DNA from: CAVVIH01 sp963748295
Lineage (GTDB): Bacteria; Acidobacteriota; Vicinamibacteria; Vicinamibacterales; 2-12-FULL-66-21
Direction of reading: 5' to 3'
Assembly: GCA_963748295.1 (NCBI GenBank)
Contig: CAVVIH010000006.1
Coordinates: forward strand, 372,001-436,000
Length of the DNA: 64,000 nucleotides
Shown: piece after piece, positions 47,108-56,518 of the stretch
Numbering within the stretch: position 1 is the stretch's first letter
Layout: every line of letters begins with the position of its first letter
Position numbers and translations under genes: made by a program
Notes under the pieces: model-generated
Told to the model about the DNA's origin: nothing
Database searches by the model: none
The model's input: only the letters and a program-made list of their open reading frames with translations

Positions 47108-48067
47108 TCAGCGGCGCAGCCGCATCGCGAGCCACCAGTCCATCGTGCTCGTGACGAGCTCCGCGGCGTCCTGCTGGACGAAATGTCCGGCGCCGGGAAT
47201 CGTCACGAGCGTCAGGTCCTTCTCCAGCCAGTTCCACGTACCCGACAGCCCGTCGGCGTTGAGCGCGCGATCGCCCAGGCCGTGGAACATGAGCACCGGC
47301 ACGGTAACCTTCGGCAGTTCTGGCAACGGCTGAAGATCGTCGCCGGCGCCGCGCGGGTAGTTGCGCTTGTAGTAGTTCAGCATCGCATCGAAGTCGGAGC
47401 GCTGGAACGCTTCGACGTACCGTTTGCGCGCCGCCGCATCGGTGACCCACCCCGATATGGTCTCCGCCGTCATCGGCCGTCCGAAGAACACCGTCGGATC
47501 GCTCGGCGATTTCGCCTGGAAATTGCGCGCGTATTCGCTGTTCGCGATCTGCTCTTTGTTGGTGCGAAGCTCGCGGAACAGGCCGTTCGGATGCGGAAGA
47601 TTCAGGATGACGAGGTTCTCCGTCATCTGCGGCAGGTTCATCGCGAACTGCCAGGCGACGACACCGCCCCAGTCGTGCCCGACGATGGTCGCCTTGTCAC
47701 GCCCTAACTGACGGATCACCGCCGCGACGTCGCCGACCAGCAGACGCATGTCGTAGTTCTCGACGCCCTTCGGCTTGTCGCTCAGGTTGTATCCGCGCTG
47801 ATCGATCGCCACGACCTGAAATCGCTTCGAGAGCGCATTCATCTGATGGCGCCACGAGTACCAGAAGTCAGGGAACCCGTGAATCATCACGACCAGCGGC
47901 CCCTCGCCGAGCGAGGCGTAGTGAATCTTCACGCCCCCCTCGGACGTCGCATACCCATGCTTGACGCGGTCGAACACGTCGTCTTGAGCCGGCGCCACGG
48001 CTGCGGTCCCGACGAGGAACAGAAGCCCGAAGGCGGTCGTAAGTACCGTTGATTTGTGCGTAAACAT
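47108..48067 (-). CDS. Exported alpha/beta hydrolase, epoxide-hydrolase-like
   Basis: The 319-residue protein has a signal peptide (TTAFGLLFLVGTAAVAPAQ). The hydrolase core has HGFPDFWYSWRHQM (oxyanion HG-x-P), the nucleophile Asp in VGHDWGGVVAWQFA, and the catalytic His in IPGAGHFVQQDA. HG-x-P plus an Asp nucleophile fits epoxide hydrolases and fluoroacetate or haloalkane dehalogenases; HGFPD and lid tyrosines (LNYYKRNY) favour epoxide hydrolase. A substrate cannot be assigned. It is divergent from the heme-protein gene. Confidence 0.85.
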   Translation of the reverse strand: MFTHKSTVLTTAFGLLFLVGTAAVAPAQDDVFDRVKHGYATSEGGVKIHYASLGEGPLVVMIHGFPDFWYSWRHQMNALSKRFQVVAIDQRGYNLSDKPKGVENYDMRLLVGDVAAVIRQLGRDKATIVGHDWGGVVAWQFAMNLPQMTENLVILNLPHPNGLFRELRTNKEQIANSEYARNFQAKSPSDPTVFFGRPMTAETISGWVTDAAARKRYVEAFQRSDFDAMLNYYKRNYPRGAGDDLQPLPELPKVTVPVLMFHGLGDRALNADGLSGTWNWLEKDLTLVTIPGAGHFVQQDAAELVTSTMDWWLAMRLRR

Positions 48068-48150
48068 TGGCGTGACTCCCCGATGCCGGGGTGCTACTTT
48101 ATCGCGATCCGGACATTCATGGCTGCAGGCGTTTCGAGTTGGAGGTCGAC

Positions 48151-48891
48151 GTGCGTAAGGTGCAAGGCTCGCTCATGGTCCTCGCGGTCGTGGCTGTTAC
48201 AGGCGCGCAGTCGACCGAACCCCCGATATCCGATACCCGCCTGACGGTCCACACGCTGGTCCGCGAGGACATCTTCGCGGGATTCCTCGACAACAACATG
48301 GAACGGTTCGCGAGGGGCGAACGGAACATCGAGGTGCTCCTCAAAGAACGGCCCGCCGAGAAGGCCAACCTCGTCGCATGGCGCGGTGGCGCCAATCTAT
48401 ATCGCGCCGTCGTCGCCCACGAGTCGGGCAAGCGCGAGGAGTTCACGCGTCAGTTCCAGCAGGCCCGCGACGACTTCGCCGAGGCCGCGAGGCTCGCCAC
48501 GGGCAACGACGGCGTCGCCGCGATCACCGGCGGGACGCTGGTGAATCTTGCGGACCGGTTGCCCGAGGAACACCGCGCGGCGGCCTGGGCGCAGGCCTAC
48601 GATGCCTATTCAGTCCTGTGGAAAGCGCAGGGAGCCGCGATCGACAAGTTCCCGGTTCACTTCCGGGGAGAGGTGCTCGCCGGGATGGCACAGTCTGCGC
48701 AACGAACCGGCCGCGCCGAGGAAGCCGATCAGTTCGTCGACAGGCTGCTCGCCATGTCGGGCACGCCGTACGAGAAGCTCGCCAAAGAGTGGAAGGCCAA
48801 TCCTGCGTCCGCGTCGACGACGAACCTGACGTGCAAGACGTGTCATAACGCCGGACGGCTGTCGGCGAAGCTGGCCGCGCTCACCAAGTGA
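48151..48891 (+). CDS. Exported protein with single C-terminal heme motif CKTCH
   Basis: The start is GTG 48151 behind GGAGG at 48141-48145, giving 246 residues; the frame upstream is open but unrelated. A signal peptide (SLMVLAVVAVTGAQS) leads to a helical TPR-like domain (NNMERFARGERNIEVLLKER, AAWAQAYDAYSVLWKAQ). The C-terminus carries TNLTCKTCHNAGRLSAKL, a CxxCH c-type heme motif with no obvious Met ligand after it. It may be a periplasmic monoheme protein; the redox partner is unknown. It might be a small electron carrier or sensor. Confidence 0.75.
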   Translation: MRKVQGSLMVLAVVAVTGAQSTEPPISDTRLTVHTLVREDIFAGFLDNNMERFARGERNIEVLLKERPAEKANLVAWRGGANLYRAVVAHESGKREEFTRQFQQARDDFAEAARLATGNDGVAAITGGTLVNLADRLPEEHRAAAWAQAYDAYSVLWKAQGAAIDKFPVHFRGEVLAGMAQSAQRTGRAEEADQFVDRLLAMSGTPYEKLAKEWKANPASASTTNLTCKTCHNAGRLSAKLAALTK

Positions 48892-48905
48892 TGCGCTAAT
48901 CGTCG

Positions 48906-49583
48906 TCAGCGCGCCGCGACGCGGTACGGCTTGAGTGCCTTGACGAGCTCGGTCGCCACGTTCGCAGCGCCCGCCGGCCCTGAGAACGGTCCCGTACCCT
49001 TGCCGGTCAGCAGCACCACGCTCGTGTTCTGGTGTTTCACCGTGAAGGGATAATCCCACGCAAATGTATAGCTCACGTTGAGCACGACGTCAGCCACGGC
49101 GTGGTCGTCCACGATCGAGACGTTCAGCGGAGCAAAGCCCTTGTTCTGACCGAGCGCCGCCTTCATCTGCGCGGTGCCGAAGTACACCGCTTTTGACGCG
49201 TCGATTAGCATCGTCTTGAAGTTGCGGAGAACGACCACCGGATCCTTGGCGTCGGTCAGCAGCTCCGACTTCTCCGGTGCGGTACGCGTCGAGGAATCCG
49301 TCGAGGCGCCTTGTGCCGTCTTTCGCATCTTCTCCTGCATGGCCCGGACGAGACTGTCGGGCACTCCGGCGTCCTTCAAGGCGATCAAGCCCGCCGGCGA
49401 TACGTCGAATTTGGCGGAGGACGATTCGATGGTCGTCTCGATGATGCCGGCCGCAAGCTGAGCGCGCACCATCTTGATCACGTCGTCGTTCGTGAGTGTC
49501 GCGGTGCCCTGTGCCGCGGTGACGGCCGCGAGCGCCATGAGGATTGAGACGGCAGCACTGATTGCGCGTATCCGTTCGATCAC
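48906..49583 (-). CDS. Exported protein of unknown function with LTNDDVIKM motif
   Basis: The GTG at 49581-49583 lies 5-6 bases after a clear AGGAGG, so it is preferred over the ATG at 49622. A signal peptide (AISAAVSILMALAAVTAAQ) precedes a helical module of the pattern LTNDDVIKMVRAQLAAGIIE...FDVSPAGLIALKDAGVPDSL, which recurs in exported proteins of this type of organism. The C-terminal half is probably beta-rich (NVSIVDDHAVADVVLNVSYT). No enzyme motif is seen. Length 225 residues. Confidence 0.7.
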   Translation of the reverse strand: MIERIRAISAAVSILMALAAVTAAQGTATLTNDDVIKMVRAQLAAGIIETTIESSSAKFDVSPAGLIALKDAGVPDSLVRAMQEKMRKTAQGASTDSSTRTAPEKSELLTDAKDPVVVLRNFKTMLIDASKAVYFGTAQMKAALGQNKGFAPLNVSIVDDHAVADVVLNVSYTFAWDYPFTVKHQNTSVVLLTGKGTGPFSGPAGAANVATELVKALKPYRVAAR

Positions 49584-49679
49584 CGTGTCCTCCTTGCGAC
49601 CTGGCTTGACGTCGCCGGACATATAGTCCGGGCCGCGGTTGCCGCTGTCAAATAGTGCGACAACCGCGGTGAAACCGGC

Positions 49680-51018
49680 TCAACGCCGGGTGCGCCCGTG
49701 AATGCGTTGCATCGAAGTGGCGTTCACGTATCTGGCAATCGCTTCGCCCTCGCGGTCGCTGATCGCAATCGTGCTCGGAAAGTGCATGCCGCCCCAGATC
49801 CGGCCGTTGTTACCGTCAGAGCGCGCCCTCGCGATGCTCGTATAGACGCGGTCCGGCTGTCCGGCCGTCGTCAGCCTGAAGACCTGGTCATCAGGAAAAT
49901 ACAGGAGCAGCACGGTCGCGGCTGCGCCGTTCAGGCTCGGATGCCCGGCAGGGTATTCAGGATGTGAGGGGGTGTTGACGAGCGGCAGCCAGGCGGGATC
50001 CGCGGCGGTATCCGGGTTGCCGTCGGTATCGGCCAGCGGAATCGCCGTCACGGGCCGCCACGTGACCTCGACCGGCGAGGCGCCATAGAGCCGCTTCCCG
50101 CTCCACGTGGTGAACGCCGTGTCCGCCATTGCTATGTTGAGCACGGCGAGCAGGCGGTTGCTGTCAGACATCGAAAGCTGATTTGCGCGCGCAATCTGGT
50201 TGGCCGCCTGGTTCCAGTGAACGCTGGCGTTGCCTTCCCAGAACACGGCCAGCGACGACTGATCCGCGGTGCGTGTCGATCCCGTCAGGCGGCCCAGCGC
50301 CTTCACCGTGTTGAAATCGCTGGTGTAGGTGGCGCTCGCGAGGCTGCGTGGCGGCGGCGGCAGGAATTGAGTGCTGCCGGCGAGCACGAACGTGTCGGTA
50401 AACGCCAGGGCTTGCGCGCTCATGGGGCCGAATGCAGGCGGGGTCGGACGCCATTGTCCCACCGCCGTTCCACCCGTGAATGCCGGATAGGCCACACCGA
50501 ATCCATCCGTCGTGCGCCACGCGAGCACGGCCCTGGCGACCTCCGCGCCCCACGCAAGGCCTCGCTGGCGTGATTGGCCGCCATCCTCACCGTCGTCGCT
50601 TAGCGCGGCAATCGAGGCGGCATAGCTGGCATCGAGCGCTTCCCGGCGCGAGGGAAACAGGCCGGACAGCGCCACGTAAGCCGCGGCAACCACGGCCGCG
50701 CGCCGCGACGCGCCTCTGGGCGCCTCTGCCGTCGACGAACACCGGCGTGTAACGGCGTTCAATGCCGTTGAACGCATCGAAAATCGCGGTGTGGACGATG
50801 GCGCCGAGCCGCTGGCTGGAGGAATTCGCGGTTCCTGTCGCAATGAGCGTCTCGACGAAGATCTGGTTCCATTCGAGCACCTGATCGGGATCGTCCTCGC
50901 TTGCTGCGGCAGGCTTTCTGGCGGACTCGGCCGCCTGATGGGGCAGAACGCTGAAAACGCACAAGACGAGCAGGAACGCGAGCCCGCCGAACAGCAGCCT
51001 GTGATCGCGGCGTGTCAT
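49680..51018 (-). CDS. Vanadium-dependent haloperoxidase / PAP2-superfamily exported protein (one frameshift)
   Basis: ATG 51016-51018 begins a signal peptide (RLLFGGLAFLLVLCVFSVLP). An extra base near 50729 splits the gene between RRYTPVFVD and AEAPRGASRRAAVVAAAY. The vanadate or phosphate-binding set is visible: Lys and Arg in SGKRLYGASPVEVTWRP, YPAGHPSLNGAAA, and RIWGGMHFPS with R and H six residues apart. This is the spacing of vanadium haloperoxidases and of class PAP2 phosphatases. Corrected length is about 445 residues. Which activity it has cannot be decided from the sequence alone. Confidence 0.85.
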
Positions 51019-51170
51019 TTCAGACCTCTCTTCCGGCCAGCGTCAGCCGTTTACGCTGTCGTTGCATCGTGGCGAGCTGGCCTGCACAGACAATCGCAGT
51101 GGCGCCGCGCTCTCTCAAGCTGTAAAGTGCTGCAGAAAAGGACGATCCGCACAATGCGGTGGAATACTGC

Positions 51171-52547
51171 ATGCCGAACGATGCCGAGTCCTCGGACCGG
51201 CTGGATTCGTGGAAGGACATCGCCGGCTACCTTCGCCGTGACGTGAGCACGGTCCAGCGCTGGGAGAAGCGCGAAGGGATGCCGGTCCATCGCCACCAGC
51301 ACGAGAGGCTCGGGAGCGTCTATGCGTCTCGAGCGGAGCTCGATGCCTGGTCGCGATCGCGCGGTATCGCACACGAGCCTGAGCCGATCGACCGCCCGGG
51401 CGGCGCACAGATGGCGCCGGCGCGCTGGCGGGCCGCGGCGGCCGTGGGCGCGCTGGCGGTGGTCATCGCGATTGCTGTGGCGGTGGCGTTCACGCGATCG
51501 GGTGGCCAGGGCATCGACGGTTCTGGCATTACGACGACTGGCAGTGCCGAGGCGCAGGAGCTCGTCCTGCGGGCTCGCTATCTCAGCGACCGCACGACCA
51601 ACAGCGACAACCAGAGTGCGATCGCGCTACTGGAACGCGCGATCGTGGTGGACCCGACGTTTGCGCGCGCCTACGCCGAGCTCGGCTCCGCGTACGTCAC
51701 GCGCCTCGCGTACGTCACGCCGGACGAAACTCGCGAGCTGGAAGAGAAGTCCTACTCAGCCGCGGAGAAGGCGTTTACGCTCGATCCGAATCTGCCCGAG
51801 GTCTACCTGGCCCGTGGCGATCTGCTGTGGACTCACTCGCATCGTTTCGCGCACGAAAGGGCCATCCAGGAATTCCGCCGGGCGCTCAGCCTGAATCCGA
51901 AATCGGATCAGGCTCACCGACGCATCGCCCGCGTGCTGGTCCATGTCGGCTTCTTCGAGGAGGGCAGGCAACACGCCGACAGTGCGCTCGCGGCCAATCC
52001 CAGCGACAGCCAGGCGCTCAATAGCCGCGCCCAGTCACTCTTGTGGAGCGGACGCACTGAAGAAGCGCTCGCAATCCTGCTCAGCATTCCCGGGCCCGTC
52101 CTGCCGGAGCTCGTCGAGGCCAACACCGTGTTCGCGTTGCACGGACTGGGACGGCGCGACGAGGCGCTGGGTTACCTGCAGAAGGCATTACAGAAATACC
52201 CGGACGATCCGAGCGGCAATCTTCGCGGGATACAGGCCCTCCTGTTGGCGGAATCCGACCCGGGTCGGGCCGAGGCCCTGATCGACGGCGTGCGGCAGAG
52301 AAAGACAGCCAATCCCTCCCATCACGCCGCGTATTTCGCCGGCTGCGCATCCGCGCGCCTGCGGAAGGCCAGCGAGGCCGTCCAATGGCTGAAAGAGGCG
52401 GCAACGAGCGGCTTCCCGTGCTACTCGCTGTTCGCGCGCGACCCGAATCTCGATCCGATTCGGTCGGACGCGGGCTTCCAGGCGTTCATGTCGGAGCTGC
52501 AGAAGCAATCGACGTCGCTGCGGCTGGCGCTGTTTCCCGCGAAATAA
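51171..52547 (+). CDS. HTH-TM-TPR regulatory membrane protein
   Basis: An excisionase/MerR-like helix-turn-helix (SWKDIAGYLRRDVSTVQRWE followed by MPVHRHQHERLGSVYASRAE) fills residues 10-70. A membrane helix (AVGALAVVIAIAVAVAF) and six or so TPR units follow (NQSAIALLERAIVVDPTFAR, AIQEFRRALSLNPKSDQAH). The end reads STSLRLALFPAK. Start choice is between GTG 51159 and ATG 51171; I use the ATG. The architecture suggests that an extracytoplasmic TPR domain senses a partner and a cytoplasmic HTH controls genes, which is inference. A copy of its 3' end occurs at 55.3 kb. Confidence 0.8.
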   Translation: MPNDAESSDRLDSWKDIAGYLRRDVSTVQRWEKREGMPVHRHQHERLGSVYASRAELDAWSRSRGIAHEPEPIDRPGGAQMAPARWRAAAAVGALAVVIAIAVAVAFTRSGGQGIDGSGITTTGSAEAQELVLRARYLSDRTTNSDNQSAIALLERAIVVDPTFARAYAELGSAYVTRLAYVTPDETRELEEKSYSAAEKAFTLDPNLPEVYLARGDLLWTHSHRFAHERAIQEFRRALSLNPKSDQAHRRIARVLVHVGFFEEGRQHADSALAANPSDSQALNSRAQSLLWSGRTEEALAILLSIPGPVLPELVEANTVFALHGLGRRDEALGYLQKALQKYPDDPSGNLRGIQALLLAESDPGRAEALIDGVRQRKTANPSHHAAYFAGCASARLRKASEAVQWLKEAATSGFPCYSLFARDPNLDPIRSDAGFQAFMSELQKQSTSLRLALFPAK

Positions 52548-52630
52548 CAAGCGAGACGCGTCGTCAATCCCGTTGCCTTCATCCGCCATGCGGCCTATGC
52601 TCGGCTGACGCGACAGAGGCTGGAGGGAGA

Positions 52631-55220
52631 TTGATCGGTCAGCGGGTTGGCCCTTACGCCGTCGTGGAGCGCGTGGGCGGCGGGGGAATGGGCGAGGTCT
52701 ATCTCGCCGAAGACACTCGGCTGGGGCGCCGCGTCGCCCTCAAGCGTCCGTCGGCCGCGTTTCTCAGCGCTCCCGACGCGCGCGAGCGTCTGCACCGTGA
52801 AGCGTCCGCGGCCGGCCGTCTCACCCACCCCAACATCGCGGCCATCTACGACGTGCTCGACGTCGACTCCCATCCGTACATCGTCATGGAGTACGTCGAG
52901 GGAGAGAACCTCTCGGCCATCCTGGCCCGAGGGCCGCTGAGCGTCGAACGCGCGCTCGATCTCGGATTGCAGATCGCCGATGCGCTCGTGACGGCGCACT
53001 CGCGTGGAGTGATCCATCGCGACCTGAAACCCGGCAACATCTCGGTGACTGCCGACGGCATCGCGAAGGTCCTCGACTTCGGCATCGCGAAGGGGCCGAG
53101 GCCCGGGCGGTCGGAGGAGTCGGGCGCGATCCGTCCGCTTGACACGATTACCGTCGCCGGACAGGCCATGGCGACGCCGGGCTATTCGTCGCCGGAGCAG
53201 ATGGTGGGGGCCGGGGCCGATCCGCGCGACGACATCTATAGCCTTGGTGTAGTCCTCTACGAGCTGCTCACCGGCCGCCGGCCGTTTCAAGGTGCGGACG
53301 CCCTGGAAATGGCGGTCGCGACCATGACCAAAACCGCACCGTTACCGCATGAGATCAATCCCGGGATCCCCCCGGAGGTTAGCCACGTTGTCGCCCGCGC
53401 CCTCGCCCGCGACCGCAACAACCGCCACGCGAGCGCCACCGACCTGCGTGCAGAGCTGCGACGCGTGTCGAGGACCCTCGCAGCGCGCGTCACCGAGCCC
53501 GTCTCGACAGGCCCGGTAACAGAGAACCATCGGCCGGTCTGGAAACGGATGTGGCCAATGGTCGTGCTGCTGATCGCGAGCTGCGCCGTGCCGCTGGGTC
53601 TGTGGTGGCGAAGCACGCGCGCTCACGCTCCTGCGAGCCGCGTTCCGGTAGTCGCGGTGCTGCCCTTCGCCAACAACAGCACGCCGGCCGACGTGCCGAT
53701 CGCCGCCGCCATGCGCGACGTGCTGATTGCCAACCTCGGCGCGGTTGGCGGCATCAACGTGCTGTCGAAATCGGCGACGACTACCGAGAATCTCGGGCGC
53801 GTCGATTCGAGGCAGTTTTCGAAGGAGATCGGCGCTACCCATCTGATCGACGGAAGTCTTCAGCGATCCGGGACCGACTTGAAGGTGTCGATCAGTCTGG
53901 TCGACGGCGCGACCGGCCTGGTCATATGGAGCAAGTCTGTACGCCGCGTCGGAGAAGGAGGTCTTCTCCCTGCAGGAACGGATCGCCGACGGTGTCAGCC
54001 GCGCCGGACCTATCGCGACGTTCGCCGTGGCCAGGAGTGGGGAGTCAAGGCTGGGCACAAACGACGTCGACGCGCTGTCGAAATACGGCCAGGCCGTGGA
54101 GGCGCTCGAGCGTCCGGACATTCCCGGCAATCTTCAACGAGCGGCGGCGTTCTTGAAGAGCGCAATCGATCGCGACCCGAACTTCGCGCTCGCGTTCGCG
54201 CGCCTCGGAGAGGCATACTGGGCGACCTATCAGGCCAGCAGCGAACCGAATTGGGCGTCGGAGGCGGTAATCGCCGCCAACAAGGCGCTGACGCTGGATC
54301 AACAGCAGCCGGAGGTCTGGATATCACTCGCGCTGATCCACCAAGGCACCGGCCGGCGTGAAGAGGCGCTAGCCGACCTGAACAAGGCGCTGACGCTCCA
54401 GCCCAACAGCGATGAAGCGCATCGACTCATGGGCCAGGTCCTGCAATCGCTCGAGCGGCTGACAGAGGCCGAAGCGCACTATCTCGAGGCGGTAGCGCTC
54501 AGGCCCAACTACTGGCGCCACTACAGCCTGCTCGGCGCCTTCTACTACGCCACCGGCCGGAGCCGCGACGCGGTGGCGGCCTTCACGCGGGTGACCGAAC
54601 TGCAACCCGACAACGCACGCGGCTTCAACAATCTCGGCGCCGCTTACTATGCGCTCGGTGACAACGTCAACGCGCTGAAATTCTACGAGCGCGCCATCGC
54701 GATTACGCCGCAGCCGGAGACGTTGTCGAACATCGGCAACATCCATTTCGTCGAAGGTCGGTACGAGGCGGCAACGATCGCATTTCAGCAGGCAGTGACC
54801 GCCTCGCCCAACGACGGGCTCCTGCGCGGCAATCTCGGCGACGCCCTCGCGCGCGTGAACCGCGGGGAGGAGGCGCGGCAAGCGTGGCGCGAATCAGTTC
54901 GACTCGATCGGCAGGCGCTGTCGGTGAACCCGAACGATCCGGCTACGCTCGCGCGGATTGCGCTGAGGGAGGCCAAGCTCGGGGATCACGCCGCCGCGGA
55001 AGCCGACATCATCCGTGCGCTGTCGCTCAATGCCAGTGATTCGGAAGTGCTCTATCATGCCGCCGTCGTCCGCGCGCTCAATGGCGACGTGGACCGGGCC
55101 CTGACCCTCCTCGAACAGGCCTTGAAGCACGGCTACAGCGCGTCGATCGCGCGCCGCGACCGCGATCTGGATGGAATCAGTCAAATGCCGCGGTTTCGTC
55201 GGCTCGTGGGCGCCCGCTAG
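52631..55220 (+). CDS. Membrane Ser/Thr protein kinase with FlgO/TolB-N-like and TPR domains (one frameshift)
   Basis: The start is TTG 52631 after GGAGGGA at 52622-52628. The kinase domain has VGGGGMGEVYLAED, VALKRP (Lys), HRDLKPGNISV, DFGIAKG and TPGYSSPEQM. After the membrane helix (MVVLLIASCAVPLGLWW) comes a beta-rich domain (VVAVLPFANNSTPADVPIAA, LIDGSLQRSGTDLKVSISLV) as in many TPR-linked receptors. An extra G near 53941 breaks the frame before YAASEKEVFSLQERIADGVS. TPR repeats then run to the end. Corrected length is about 862 residues. It is a Hanks-type signalling receptor. Confidence 0.87.
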
Positions 55221-55342
55221 CCAAGGACTGCTCGAGCTTCTATCCACACACGTAGCCGACGTTCCTGGGCCGACGGCGATCCTTGCTCAACGCCTTGAGG
55301 TCGGGATCGTCCTGTGCGGACGGCTGCGGCGATCGTACCCTG

Positions 55343-55384
55343 CAATCGACGTCGCTGCGGCTGGAGCTGTTTCCCGCGAAGTAA
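55343..55384 (+). pseudogene. Fragment duplicating the 3' end of the HTH-TPR gene
   Basis: These 42 bp match 52506-52547, the last codons of the HTH-TM-TPR gene, at 40 positions and would encode QSTSLRLELFPAK plus stop. No related sequence was seen upstream of it. It lies after the kinase gene in a 209-bp gap. It is likely a remnant of a lost paralogue or of a recombination. Confidence 0.7.
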
Positions 55385-55429
55385 GCGGCCAGCCCAAAAC
55401 GGATCGACAGCGGCGCCGACGGACCGGCT

Positions 55430-56140
55430 TCAGTGTTGATTAAGCGCGGAAGGTTCCGCGCGATGGGCTACGCCTGACCGTCCGACGGGTTCTGGGTGGC
55501 CCCGTCTGGCCAGGCGCAGATTACAGACGCGGTTCCCCGCCCGGTCGGCGAGCGTCCAGTGCGATGGGGCATCGGACTTGTCAACGATGCGGCCGCCCGC
55601 AACGAGTGCCGCCTGGAGTCGCGCCGTGACGTGCTCACGCGCGACCGACACGTCGAGATGCATCGCGTGCCGCAACGGCTTGGCCTCGTCGAGCTCCTGC
55701 ATCCAGACCGTCGATCCGTGTCCGAGGGGATCCACTGCATTATCGTCAGCCATCGGCACGTACCCGAGCACAGCGCGCCAGAAGCCAAGGTCAATCGCAT
55801 CGCGCTTCGCCGCAATCGCGAGCTGCACCTCTTGGACGGCCGCACGATCCGCCGTCGCACCGTGCGCTCGCGCGACAGCCGACACGGCCCGCGCGAGCTC
55901 GACGTGTCGCCGCTCGAGTTGCCAGAGGTCGCGACTTAACCGGACGGTGAGGCTGGCATCGACCATCGTGAGCAGCACACCCGAGCCCTCGAGGCCGGGA
56001 ACGTTCGCGACTGCCTCGGCCAGGCGCGCCGCGTCGCCCAGCGATCGAACCCGGAAGACGGCCGTCGCGCCGCCATGAAGGACGACCCAGTCATCGACAC
56101 CTTCGGCGCCGAGGAAACCTTGCCAGCCTTGCTCGCTCAT
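55430..56140 (-). CDS. Pterin-4a-carbinolamine dehydratase-like domain fused to a VOC/glyoxalase domain
   Basis: The 236-residue protein has two parts. Residues 5-100 (DDWVVLHGGATAVFRV, LLTMVDASLTVRLS, ERRHVELARAVSAVARAHG) resemble a 4a-hydroxytetrahydrobiopterin dehydratase with an HxxLA-like step. From about 110 a glyoxalase-6 type VOC domain follows (DLGFWRAVLGYVPM, HGSTVWMQELDEAK, RHAMHLDVSVAREHVTARLQ). Such fusions are known; the VOC metal residues are only partly clear. The substrate is unknown. The ATG is at 56138-56140. It is flanked by the two kinase genes. Confidence 0.75.
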   Translation of the reverse strand: MSEQGWQGFLGAEGVDDWVVLHGGATAVFRVRSLGDAARLAEAVANVPGLEGSGVLLTMVDASLTVRLSRDLWQLERRHVELARAVSAVARAHGATADRAAVQEVQLAIAAKRDAIDLGFWRAVLGYVPMADDNAVDPLGHGSTVWMQELDEAKPLRHAMHLDVSVAREHVTARLQAALVAGGRIVDKSDAPSHWTLADRAGNRVCNLRLARRGHPEPVGRSGVAHRAEPSALNQH

Positions 56141-56197
56141 GCTCGCACCCTGACTCCGCGGTAACCACTCGCGTCTGCAGCAGCCCGCGACAAACTG

Positions 56198-56506
56198 CTA
56201 GGTGCCGTTCTCGATTTTCGGATCGTGACTGCTCGTCCGGCCGTCCGTATGCGTAGCAGAGACGGTGTAGCTGTACGTATTCGTGTCGTTGTTCGAGTCC
56301 GTCGTGCTGAAACTCGTCACCTGACCGGTCGACGCGGCCGGGCTGAACTCCGAGTCGTCGAGGCCGCTGATCCCGAATGAGGCGACGTTCGTGCCACACG
56401 ACCAGTTGATGACCGTGGCTCCGTTCGACGCGGGCACCTGGATTTTGTCGACAGTTCCCTTGCTCTTGCCGTCATCCCAGTTCACGGTGACGTTGATCGG
56501 TGGCAT
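56198..56506 (-). CDS. Small beta-rich protein of unknown function
   Basis: ATG 56504-56506 lies 6 bases after AGGAG. The 102-residue product has no signal peptide and a pattern of short strands rich in Thr, Ser and Asn (MPPINVTVNWDDGKSK, VINWSCGTNVASFGISG, DTNTYSYTVSATHTDG). It resembles an immunoglobulin-like or carbohydrate-binding single domain. It is 12 bp downstream of the kinase gene on the same strand and may be co-transcribed. I do not recognise it. Confidence 0.65.
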   Translation of the reverse strand: MPPINVTVNWDDGKSKGTVDKIQVPASNGATVINWSCGTNVASFGISGLDDSEFSPAASTGQVTSFSTTDSNNDTNTYSYTVSATHTDGRTSSHDPKIENGT

Positions 56507-56518
56507 GTCGCATCTCCT

